The translations under genes and the position numbers were made by a program. Below are positions 1-6,574 of a DNA stretch of 10,546 bases, piece after piece. Source of the stretch: Oscillospiraceae bacterium (GTDB taxonomy: Bacteria; Bacillota; Clostridia; Saccharofermentanales; Saccharofermentanaceae); the NCBI GenBank assembly GCA_902803695.1, contig CADCQX010000126.1:1-10546 (forward strand). Reading direction: 5' to 3'. Every line of letters begins with the position of its first letter. Position 1 is the first letter of the stretch. The notes below the pieces were generated by a model. It was not told where the DNA came from. It was given only the letters and a program-made list of their open reading frames with translations, and did not search any database.

Positions 1-719
1 CCGAAGCTGAAGCGGTCCGAGACGCCGAAAGACTTGATGGTGTCGATACCGTAGAGCGCCTCCGACTCGTAGGAGTAAAGCGCGCTGGTGGACTTCATCA
101 CGCTGTTCTGGTACTCGCGCTGCTTCTTGACCAAGTATTTACCCGCAAGAAGGAGAATCGGCGCAGATGACAGCGCGATCAGGGCCATCACCGGGCTATA
201 GTAGAAAATGACGATAAACGTCGCGATAAAGCTATAGACGGAAATGATAAAAGTCGGGATCCAGTTGATGGCGTTGCCGGCCACATTGCCGATATCGCCG
301 TGGAACCTGTTCAGTATGTCGCCGCTTGGGAAGGCATTCAGCGACTGCCACTTCGCCTTCATGACCTTATCGAAAACATCCTTCCTCACCACATTCGTCA
401 TGTCGACCTCGAGCTTCAGGGTCACGCGGCTCATGAGGTTATGCAGAAGGAGTGACGCCAGCGCGCCACCCACCGTGATCAGCGCCGCCAGCCACAGCTT
501 GTCGGTCTTTCTGCCCACGATAACGTCGATAAGGAATTTGCTCGCGATAGACGACACGAGACCCAGGGAACTGCTCAGGAGTCCAAGCACGGTATAGAGC
601 AGGATCCGTCCCTTATAATGCGACGAATACGAGAATATCCACTTCCAGTCGTCAAACATCTCACCGAAAGTGCCATCCTTGCGCTTCTTTTTAATTGTCT
701 CCAGGCTCTCTATCTTCAT
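1..719 (-). CDS. ABC exporter, N-terminal transmembrane part (runs off left edge)
   Basis: This is the first 239 codons of an ATP-driven exporter of the fused membrane/ATPase type; the nucleotide-binding half lies beyond the window. The protein starts MKIESLETIKKKRKDG, has a cytoplasmic lead-in of about 37 residues, and then hydrophobic helices at about 39-67, 75-95 and 150-198. The stretch SGDILNRFHGDIGNVAG (132-148) and the YESEALYGIDTIKSFG region (217-232) match the cytoplasmic loops of type-1 ABC exporters, including bacteriocin and peptide exporters. No C39 peptidase domain precedes the helices, so it would not itself cleave a leader. The start is set by GGAGAGG just upstream and by an extended -10 promoter 30 nt before the ATG. 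It is the first gene after a terminator, so it is its own unit. A sampled line is about 60% G+C, much higher than the surface-protein genes. Substrate is unknown; export of the nearby small peptides is inference from position. Confidence 0.88.
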   Translation of the reverse strand, partial: MKIESLETIKKKRKDGTFGEMFDDWKWIFSYSSHYKGRILLYTVLGLLSSSLGLVSSIASKFLIDVIVGRKTDKLWLAALITVGGALASLLLHNLMSRVTLKLEVDMTNVVRKDVFDKVMKAKWQSLNAFPSGDILNRFHGDIGNVAGNAINWIPTFIISVYSFIATFIVIFYYSPVMALIALSSAPILLLAGKYLVKKQREYQNSVMKSTSALYSYESEALYGIDTIKSFGVSDRFSF

Positions 720-748
720 CTGCCTCTCCGCGAAAACAATATACAACG

Positions 749-757
749 ATTATATCA
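749..757 (-). promoter_or_regulatory. Extended -10 promoter for the ABC exporter
   Basis: The minus strand reads TGATATAAT, a perfect extended -10 (TGnTATAAT). No good -35 is seen at 16-18 nt (AGGTGA at 17). A start point about 7 nt downstream would give a leader of roughly 22 nt before the ATG at 719. It lies between the terminator of the upstream unit and the exporter. Confidence 0.6.
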
Positions 758-781
758 TTTCTTCTCTTCCTTCACCTTGCG

Positions 782-810
782 AAAAAACGGCGCCGAATAC
801 TCAGCGCCGT
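782..810 (-). terminator. Intrinsic terminator after the 50-residue peptide gene
   Basis: On the minus strand a perfect 7-bp stem (ACGGCGC / GCGCCGT) with a 10-nt loop is followed directly by a run of six T. It lies 24 nt after the peptide stop codon and ends the surface-protein/peptide unit before the ABC exporter promoter. Confidence 0.88.
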
Positions 811-834
811 CAAACAATTCATTGTTATATTTTC

Positions 835-987
835 TTAAAGAACACCCAACTCTTCCGGAGACTGATACTCATCAGGTATTCCGTCGCCATTCTTATCGGT
901 CTGACTGTTGATAAGAATATCTCCACCGCTCGAAAGTCTGATAATGTCTATTTCAGGTGTACTATAAATCATTCTATCGCTTTTCAT
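835..987 (-). CDS. 50-residue leader-like peptide with a calcium-loop motif (peptide B)
   Basis: This short gene encodes 50 residues and has no recognised family. It begins MKSDRMIYSTPEIDIIRLSS and ends DEYQSPEELGVL. Evidence that it is real: an AGGTGAG Shine-Dalgarno overlaps the stop codon of the upstream surface-protein gene, which is 12 nt away; a strong terminator follows; and a second peptide at 9612-9734 shares the same N-terminal motif (Y-x2-P-E-x-[DE]-I-I-x-L-S-x-G, residues 8-21) and C-terminal Y-[QE]-[ST]-P element (41-44). Residues 31-41, DKNGDGIPDEY, match a calcium-binding loop of the thrombospondin type-3/EF-hand kind (Asp at 31, 35 and 39, Asn at 33). It has no signal peptide, so if exported it would need a dedicated exporter; the ABC gene next door is a candidate. 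It could be a RiPP-like precursor with leader about 1-20 and core about 21-50, or a small partner of the surface protein. Both functions are inference. Confidence 0.8.
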   Translation of the reverse strand: MKSDRMIYSTPEIDIIRLSSGGDILINSQTDKNGDGIPDEYQSPEELGVL

Positions 988-999
988 ATACTGCTCACC

Positions 1000-3132
1000 T
1001 CAAAATCCATATACATTCTTACATACATGATAGTTATATATAAACATAGCATTAGCAAGTTCTTTCAGACTATCAGTAGCTTTCGGTGAAACCAACGCAT
1101 TATAAAGATAGTTGGCAGGGGCATAACTGAATGAATAGCATGTATCACCATAATAAACATTTATTATGGCCGTAAGATTAAATGCATAGTACATTTCATA
1201 ATCCGTGAGCAGGATATAAAAATATCTGGTTCCCGGAATGAATGTAGGAGTCTCATCTAAGAAACCCCACTTGATAAGACTCGTATCTACGCCCTCATCA
1301 TAGGTGAAATACATCTTGAGAGATGGAGTGCTTCCAAGAAGAAGACTTGCACCATAGTAATGGATATTCTCTGTAGCCGGCATTGCCAATGGCTTAGCAG
1401 AATTAAAAGTACTATAGTATATCGAATCCTTTGATGTAACATCTTCACTCATGAAAGCCTTGTCCTCAGCTGAAAGGAAATAATCAGCCGGATTGTTAGC
1501 CTGGAAGTTAAAATACTTCTGTGTTGCTGCTCCAAATGTAACTAACGATGCTGCAACATTTCTCTCGTATTCTGTATACTCATACGGATTGCTATATATA
1601 GCCTTGGCATAATTACTGATCGTAAATCCCTGCGCAAGGATAATCGACGTATTGTATGAGGCTCCAACTGAGAATGTGATCGGTGTACTCATCTCCATAG
1701 GTCCCATATAACAGGTGAACAGCCACTCACCATCTTTCTCCTCAACCTTATCGGCTTTCACAGGAGTAGAACTGTACCTCTCGGCATTATAGAACCCCTT
1801 CAAATCTGAACCGTCATAACCGGAAACAACCTTAACATGGAATGCTACGCCAATGTAGTTACCATCAAGACAGAGGTTAGCTCCCTTTACTTCAAAATAA
1901 TCCTGTTCGAGTTTTGGTACAAAATAGATACTGCCGCTACTGTCACGATAAGATTTTAATGTAGGATTGTCACTTATAATTGAAACTTCATTAACATTCT
2001 TTGCCCCGAATCCCTGAACAGGAACATTGTTATAGAATTCAAAGAATGAGATTCCGATCTGGAAACTTGGACTTGTGCCTGCTCCCGAACTGATATCAAC
2101 AAAACTGGAAGCTTCATTAGAAGCGAAATAGATATTGCTGTCAATATAACCCCCAGAGGCTACGCCCCTGTTATTGATTACCTGCGGGTCAACACCGTTG
2201 ATCTGAACAGATGTATACCAATTCGTAAAACCTGTTTTATCAACATAGATACCGCCGCCTAATCCATTCTCGCAAGTGTTGTAATTAATCTTTGTGCCAT
2301 CGTCAAGATAAACAGCTCCATCTCTAACGATGGCAATAGCTCCGCCGTTTGTCTTAGCTGTGTTACTACTTATCGTGCTGTTCTCGATAGATATATCTCT
2401 GCCTTCTCCATAGATCGCTCCGCCTTCGTTGGCATAGCAATTCGTAATCGTGCAATTATTTATGGAGCACTGGGACTTTCCTCCTATCTGGATAGCACCG
2501 CCTTTGTCAGATGCGCATTTTGTAATGGTGCAACTGATGAGAGAGAGGGTATTTCCGGAACTATAGAAGGAAAAAACACTCTTGCTGTCGGAATTAAAGC
2601 CTTTTCTGCCTCCATCGATATCAACATTCATGATATTACATGAAACATCAGTAGCATCCAGGAAAGGTGCACCGAACTTGGAAACGAAACCGCCGTGGAT
2701 GTTATCAAACGGATCACTCTCCACGTTACTGAAGAAATTAACAAAGTTGTACTCAGTAGTAACCATATACTCATCAGTATCACTATTTGAGTATGTAATT
2801 GTCTTGCCGAGGAGATCGATCTCGAGAGTTCCGGTAACAACAACACCGTCACTTATCTCAATGTTATCTTCAAGAACATATTTGCCTGAAGAAGGCAACT
2901 TGCCATCAATTATCTTATCCTGTGTAAGAACTCTATAGTACCCGTTGGAATACCAGCCTTCATCAATACCTTCAGTCTGATATGTGAATACTTTGTCTTC
3001 TCCACCCATTCTCAGGGTCTTGGTCTGGGGTTCATCATCAACAGCCAAGAGATTTCCAAAGGAAACGAAGGAAAGAACGCTGAAACTCAAAACACATGAG
3101 AGTGCGCCGGCCAATAGTCGTCTTTTGTTCAT
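1000..3132 (-). CDS. Secreted beta-helix (GGAI-repeat) surface protein, 710 residues
   Basis: A signal peptide (about 1-30: MNKRRLLAGA, then a hydrophobic core) is followed by a region predicted to form a right-handed parallel beta-helix. Features there are YVLEDNIEIS and LEIDLLGKTITYS (about 85-115), then repeats with GGAI at 211 and 237, GGAI at 263 and GGGI at 292, like chlamydial polymorphic membrane protein repeats. Residues about 411-710 form the C-terminal module shared with the other surface proteins here: VKGANLCLDGNYIGVAFHV, FGAATQKYFNFQ (about 533-544), YYGASLLLG (592-600), LKMYFTYDEGVD, and an aromatic tail NVYGF. Cys residues stand 5 residues before two of the GGAI turns (206, 232). 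The longer reading from 3168 is rejected because GAGGAGG sits 6 nt before the ATG at 3132, which is followed by a typical signal peptide. There is no LPXTG, SLH or choline-binding anchor. The sampled line at 1381 is about 33% G+C, the lowest here. Role is probably adhesion or surface display (inference). Confidence 0.92.
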   Translation of the reverse strand: MNKRRLLAGALSCVLSFSVLSFVSFGNLLAVDDEPQTKTLRMGGEDKVFTYQTEGIDEGWYSNGYYRVLTQDKIIDGKLPSSGKYVLEDNIEISDGVVVTGTLEIDLLGKTITYSNSDTDEYMVTTEYNFVNFFSNVESDPFDNIHGGFVSKFGAPFLDATDVSCNIMNVDIDGGRKGFNSDSKSVFSFYSSGNTLSLISCTITKCASDKGGAIQIGGKSQCSINNCTITNCYANEGGAIYGEGRDISIENSTISSNTAKTNGGAIAIVRDGAVYLDDGTKINYNTCENGLGGGIYVDKTGFTNWYTSVQINGVDPQVINNRGVASGGYIDSNIYFASNEASSFVDISSGAGTSPSFQIGISFFEFYNNVPVQGFGAKNVNEVSIISDNPTLKSYRDSSGSIYFVPKLEQDYFEVKGANLCLDGNYIGVAFHVKVVSGYDGSDLKGFYNAERYSSTPVKADKVEEKDGEWLFTCYMGPMEMSTPITFSVGASYNTSIILAQGFTISNYAKAIYSNPYEYTEYERNVAASLVTFGAATQKYFNFQANNPADYFLSAEDKAFMSEDVTSKDSIYYSTFNSAKPLAMPATENIHYYGASLLLGSTPSLKMYFTYDEGVDTSLIKWGFLDETPTFIPGTRYFYILLTDYEMYYAFNLTAIINVYYGDTCYSFSYAPANYLYNALVSPKATDSLKELANAMFIYNYHVCKNVYGF

Positions 3133-3138
3133 ACCATA

Positions 3139-3145
3139 CCTCCTC
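3139..3145 (-). promoter_or_regulatory. Shine-Dalgarno that sets the start of the 710-residue protein
   Basis: GAGGAGG with a 6-nt spacer precedes the ATG at 3132. No such site precedes the in-frame ATG codons at 3168 or 3147, and this start leads straight into a signal peptide. Confidence 0.85.
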
Positions 3146-3172
3146 ATAACGCTTATAACAAAAATCAAATCG

Positions 3173-3181
3173 ATTTTATCA
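3173..3181 (-). promoter_or_regulatory. Candidate extended -10 promoter for the 710-residue protein and peptide B
   Basis: The minus strand reads TGATAAAAT in the AT-rich gap after the kinase-like gene. At 17-nt spacing the -35 hexamer is TGCAAA (weak). The same TGATAAAAT at the same distance (41 nt) from the ATG occurs before the gene at 7249. No terminator separates this gene from the one upstream, so read-through is also possible. Confidence 0.45.
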
Positions 3182-3235
3182 TGATTAAGTATTCTTTTGC
3201 ACTAATTAAAGGAGGTTTGGAAGCAAAGTTTACAA

Positions 3236-3943
3236 TTACTTACGCATCTCGCCGAAGGAGACTTCGAAAGCCTCGCGCTTCATATTGCAGCCGAGGGAAT
3301 AGATCTTCACGTTGTCCAGAACTTTGTCCACCAGGTCGAGAGTCTTGATGAAAGCCTCGCGGTCGAAGGTGCGGTAGGTCTGGCCGATGATCAGTGGGTA
3401 TGCTTCGCTCTTGTCCATCGGCTCGATCTTGTTGTCGGGAGCCTGATGGAGGATGCACAGGGCCTTGAGCTTGACGCGCATGTTGGTGCCGCGGTGGTGC
3501 TTGCCGTTATAAGGGGTGCCGTACGCGTAGACGTTGTTTCCGTCAACGTAGAGGATCGGCTTGTCGTCGTTGACCATGATGGCGCGGTCGCCTAAATTGT
3601 CGCACCAGAGCTTGGCGTGAGTGGATTTGCCGGTGCCGCTCGGTGCGCCGAAGAGATAGCCATCGCCGTCCACACAGATGCAGGAACCGTGGAACAGGAA
3701 TGAGTCGAAGTAAGGCATCTTCTCACAGATCTTGCGGTAGACTGCCAGTTCCTCGAGATAGAAATCAGGGAACGTGGCACCTTCATCCGTGCGTCCTTTT
3801 TCGAAAAAGATATCCTGCTCAGAGATGCTGACGACTATGTCAGGTGTCCCCTGGGCCTCGTATCCTTTGAAAAATTCGTGCACGTTCGGATAGATTGATT
3901 CGATCAATATGATCCTGTCCGCGATCTTATATGTTCCTGTCAT
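3236..3943 (-). CDS. HprK/PEPCK-fold P-loop kinase-like protein, 235 residues
   Basis: The protein resembles the C-terminal catalytic domain of HPr kinase/phosphorylase and its relatives. It has a Walker A P-loop GAPSGTGKST (99-108), an acidic NDDKP motif (125-129) and YGTPYNGK (141-148), as in HprK-like proteins found in peptide-modification loci; I recall lasso-peptide kinases such as ThcoK and PadeK from this group. Residues 1-80 are a variable N-terminal part, not the regular HprK N-terminal domain, and I do not see the usual HprK signature near the C-terminus, so it is probably not the regulator of HPr. Expected activity is ATP-dependent Ser/Thr phosphorylation of a peptide or protein (family-based); the substrate is unknown, with the two small peptides as candidates. 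The start at 3943 is chosen because GGAAGGAA lies just upstream; the ATG at 3967 would fall inside a hairpin. A sampled line is about 58% G+C, unlike the 33% of the next gene. Confidence 0.85.
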   Translation of the reverse strand: MTGTYKIADRIILIESIYPNVHEFFKGYEAQGTPDIVVSISEQDIFFEKGRTDEGATFPDFYLEELAVYRKICEKMPYFDSFLFHGSCICVDGDGYLFGAPSGTGKSTHAKLWCDNLGDRAIMVNDDKPILYVDGNNVYAYGTPYNGKHHRGTNMRVKLKALCILHQAPDNKIEPMDKSEAYPLIIGQTYRTFDREAFIKTLDLVDKVLDNVKIYSLGCNMKREAFEVSFGEMRK

Positions 3944-3946
3944 GTG

Positions 3947-3954
3947 TTCCTTCC
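3947..3954 (-). promoter_or_regulatory. Shine-Dalgarno that sets the start of the kinase-like protein
   Basis: GGAAGGAA (core AAGGA) lies 3-8 nt before the ATG at 3943. It favours this start over the in-frame ATG at 3967, which lies in the 3' arm of a hairpin and has no such site. Confidence 0.7.
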
Positions 3955-3956
3955 GC

Positions 3957-3992
3957 AAACACGGCATCCGCTTAACGGGATGCCGCTTGTTT
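3957..3992 (-). promoter_or_regulatory. Hairpin directly before the kinase gene's ribosome site
   Basis: The core is a perfect 8-bp stem CGGCATCC / GGATGCCG (3978-3985 with 3962-3969) and an 8-nt loop. An outer AAACA/TGTTT pairing extends it past a 2-nt bulge. The minus-strand sequence after it is GCGGAAGG, not a T run, so it is a poor intrinsic terminator. It ends 2 nt before the Shine-Dalgarno, which suggests mRNA protection, processing or translational control between the abundant surface-protein message and the kinase (inference). Confidence 0.6.
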
Positions 3993-4016
3993 AGTTATTA
4001 GATTTTAATCTTATGC

Positions 4017-6275
4017 TTAGTTGTAGTAAACGTAGCAGCTGTAAAGAGCAAGAGCCAACGCCTTCATGTTCGGGGTGAACCGGCCCTGATTGTCGTAAGC
4101 GACTGTCAGGAGATACCATAATCCGCATACGTTCATATAGTCGCCGTAGTCGTTCGCGACAGCTTTGTTTTCGAGAACAAAATCAGTGAACTTGTTGAGA
4201 TTGGAGATGCCGCAATCGATGGTGATATAGAAATACTTACCGCCGCTTACCGGATGAATGGTTATCTCATCCTCTGTCGAGTAATCCGTTACGACAACAT
4301 TCTTGATATCAACTCCGTCATCCAGCTTAAAGTACAGCTTGAGCTTCGGAGAACTCTTGAAGGAAATGGTACCACCGTAGAAAGAGATGCCCTGAGCAGA
4401 ATCTGTATAAGTGAATGTACCGTAGGTGCTCTTGTCATAATCAACACGGTAATCATAAAGTTCGAGCTCATAAGCATACTTATTGGAAGCGACTTTCTCG
4501 GAAGCGAGATTGTTCGTCATGAAGCCGAAATATGTCTGAGCTGCTCCGCCGTAATTAGCAAGACCCATTGCGAGTCTTCTGACATAAGTCGAATAAGAGC
4601 TGCTCTTTTCCATGATGGATTCGAGATAACCTTTTACCGAGAAGCCGGTTACGGTCTTGATCTTCTCTCCGTTCTTGTACAATGTGAAATCCAGAGGGAC
4701 AGCCATATCAGTTGAGTCGACATAATAGGTGAATGTAACAAAGTCGCCGTCTCTCTTGAATCCGTCAATATTAACCGTACTGCTTTCCGAGCCGCGGACA
4801 AAGAGACTGTAGCCTGATGAAGGACCGATCTTTGCCTGCCAGATAGGATTGGAAGCAGAACCGATATCTTCGCTCTGAGGCATGTAGACATGATATCTGA
4901 CACCGATCGAATCACCGTCCATTATCGCCACGGAGAATCCCTGAACTTCCACAGGAATATCATTGTTGCTGTCAACTACACTGAGCTCCAGCTTGTAGAT
5001 CGAAGGATCTTTTACTGTAGGAATAACAATATGGTTGCTGTCTTCGTAATAGATATTCAGATCGATAGTATCTTCTCTATATGAGCCGGAATAAGCGACC
5101 ATAGTCGTTCCGGACAAAGTTCCGCATGAAACACCAACAGTAATAGCACCCGGTTCTTCATCAGAGTACATGCCGAATGAATCCAGGTTGATCGAGTTAT
5201 AAACTTCGCCTGCATATCTCAGATAAAGATCCTTCTTTGTTCCTGTTACTGTAGAGGAATTATCAAAGATCTTAAGTTCACCGTTTATAGAAAAACTCCT
5301 GTTTTCCTGACGTTCGTGTGTGGTGGAATTTTTCGAGAAGTATACGCCACCGCCGCCCTGGTCGATGTCATTACTTCCGGAGCAGGAGTTTCCGGTTACT
5401 TTAAGGGTTCCTCTGTCGTTTACGCTAAGGAAAACGCTCGGACCGATAAGGCACAATCCGCCGCCTCTCACGGTAGCAGTATTTCCGGTGATCGATACAT
5501 TGCCTTCGAAATCGACCTGGCCTTCAGAATAGATCGCTCCGCCTTCTTCGGCCTTACAGTTCTCTATGGAGCTGCTGCTCAAATAGATCTGCGAAGTCGT
5601 AGAAGATGCATTAATGGCACCGCCCTTTCCGGTAGATACGAAATTCTTAATGCAAGAACTGTCTGTTACGTTTATCTTTCCGTTAGGACCAACTTCTACA
5701 GCACTAGAGCCAATTCTATTAGTAGTATCCTCAAAACCTGTAACAGTCATATTCGCGAACGTGCCGTGAGACGAGTAGCCGTCATTACCCTCTAAGTACA
5801 TTATCGGATCGCCATGAGGTGAGCTGATATTTCCGTTCTTGATATTAACCAGACAGTTTTTACCGGAAACACTGATCAGAGGATCACAGGCACTCATCTT
5901 ATCAGGATCATATGTGATCGTTTTACCATTAAGATCATACGTACCGTAGAACCCGTCAGGGGTTGTGGCAGCATGTGTGATAGTAACATTATCCGCAAAG
6001 TAGAAGTTTACATAATAAAACGAATCGCCCGTGGTATAGGTCGGAAGCGTATCGTCAAATTTATCATGGATGATATTCGCGCTGACATAAATGTAAGTCG
6101 TGGTAGTGTATCCCTGCTCCACGTATTTGTAGAGGCCGTCATTCGGATCCAGTGTATACGTCCTTCCGTCGGCCGTGATCGACTCCGGATCAGCCAGGAC
6201 CACCGCACCTGTAGTCATCAGGATCGTCAATGCTGTAATGACAGAAACCAATCTACTCAGAAATTTCTTCTTCAT
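4017..6275 (-). CDS. Secreted beta-helix (GGAI-repeat) surface protein, 752 residues
   Basis: A clear signal peptide (MKKKFLSRLVSVITALTILM, likely cleaved after VVLA near 28) is followed by a predicted parallel beta-helix. It contains the YGTYDLNGKTITYD motif (about 110-123) and turns GGAI (218), GGAIY (245), GGGL (271) and GGGGVY (307). The C-terminal module occupies about 440-752: VQGFSVAIMDGDSIGVRYHV (444-463), YGGAAQTYFGFMTNNLA (575-591), SFYGGTISF and KLKLYFKLDDGVDI (644-657), and an aromatic end YVYYN. Cys 240 sits 5 residues before a GGAIY turn. The gene follows the PqqD-like gene by 34 nt with an AAGGGGGG ribosome site, so it probably belongs to that operon. No sortase, SLH or other known cell-wall anchor is visible. 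Surface adhesion or display is the likely role; the ligand is unknown. A sampled line is about 48% G+C. Confidence 0.93.
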   Translation of the reverse strand: MKKKFLSRLVSVITALTILMTTGAVVLADPESITADGRTYTLDPNDGLYKYVEQGYTTTTYIYVSANIIHDKFDDTLPTYTTGDSFYYVNFYFADNVTITHAATTPDGFYGTYDLNGKTITYDPDKMSACDPLISVSGKNCLVNIKNGNISSPHGDPIMYLEGNDGYSSHGTFANMTVTGFEDTTNRIGSSAVEVGPNGKINVTDSSCIKNFVSTGKGGAINASSTTSQIYLSSSSIENCKAEEGGAIYSEGQVDFEGNVSITGNTATVRGGGLCLIGPSVFLSVNDRGTLKVTGNSCSGSNDIDQGGGGVYFSKNSTTHERQENRSFSINGELKIFDNSSTVTGTKKDLYLRYAGEVYNSINLDSFGMYSDEEPGAITVGVSCGTLSGTTMVAYSGSYREDTIDLNIYYEDSNHIVIPTVKDPSIYKLELSVVDSNNDIPVEVQGFSVAIMDGDSIGVRYHVYMPQSEDIGSASNPIWQAKIGPSSGYSLFVRGSESSTVNIDGFKRDGDFVTFTYYVDSTDMAVPLDFTLYKNGEKIKTVTGFSVKGYLESIMEKSSSYSTYVRRLAMGLANYGGAAQTYFGFMTNNLASEKVASNKYAYELELYDYRVDYDKSTYGTFTYTDSAQGISFYGGTISFKSSPKLKLYFKLDDGVDIKNVVVTDYSTEDEITIHPVSGGKYFYITIDCGISNLNKFTDFVLENKAVANDYGDYMNVCGLWYLLTVAYDNQGRFTPNMKALALALYSCYVYYN

Positions 6276-6309
6276 AATAACCCCCCTTCAATCCATTCTT
6301 CTCAAAAAC

Positions 6310-6570
6310 TTATTCTTCAATAGCTCCGATCTCTCTTAACTTCGCGAGGACCTTCGCTACATCGTTAGCAATTACATCTCTCGGAGCATCATACTTCTCG
6401 ACCAGGCGGTCGACCATCTGCTCCTCAGTCATATCTTCTTTCAAACATTCGATCAGTTCACCGGTAGTGGCATTACCTTTTACCATTCCCGAAAACGACG
6501 AGGAGCCGACAGGTACCAAGACACTGTCGGATCCTACTTTACGATAGATAAAATCCTTATTGAGTTTCAT
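6310..6570 (-). CDS. PqqD-like protein (RiPP recognition element fold), 86 residues
   Basis: Length and pattern fit the PqqD family: short strands at FIYRKV (7-12) and SVLVPVG (16-22), a strand near 28-32, then NATTGELIECLKE (33-45), TEEQMVDRLVEKYD (48-61) and DVAKVLAKLREIGAI (70-84), the winged-helix part. PqqD-type domains bind leader segments of ribosomally made peptides and present them to modifying enzymes. The PQQ pathway itself is not indicated. The ATG lies 4 nt after the stop of the upstream gene, and the AGAGGA ribosome site is inside that gene's end, so translation is coupled. Together with the HprK-like gene and ABC exporter it suggests peptide or tail recognition (inference); the partner could be the two small peptides at 9612-9734 and 835-987. 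PqqD-like proteins also occur in loci of unknown product, so RiPP function is not proven. Confidence 0.85.
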   Translation of the reverse strand: MKLNKDFIYRKVGSDSVLVPVGSSSFSGMVKGNATTGELIECLKEDMTEEQMVDRLVEKYDAPRDVIANDVAKVLAKLREIGAIEE

Positions 6571-6574
6571 ACGA

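Noticed and set aside
618..1089. Two overlapping plus-strand open frames
   Set aside because: They cover the exporter start, terminator, peptide B and the end of the 710-residue gene in antisense, with no ribosome sites or recognisable protein features.
3236..3943. True HPr kinase/phosphorylase (hprK)
   Set aside because: It has the P-loop fold but not the usual N-terminal domain or the C-terminal signature I would expect, and there is no ptsH or other phosphotransferase gene nearby.
4254..5795. Plus-strand open frames within the 752-residue gene
   Set aside because: They are antisense frames of a clearly coding minus-strand gene; their translations show no domain, signal peptide or upstream ribosome site.
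6310..6570. Pyrroloquinoline quinone biosynthesis
   Set aside because: Only a PqqD-like protein is present; no PqqA peptide with the Glu/Tyr motif, PqqE, PqqB or PqqC is seen, and the family is wider than this pathway.
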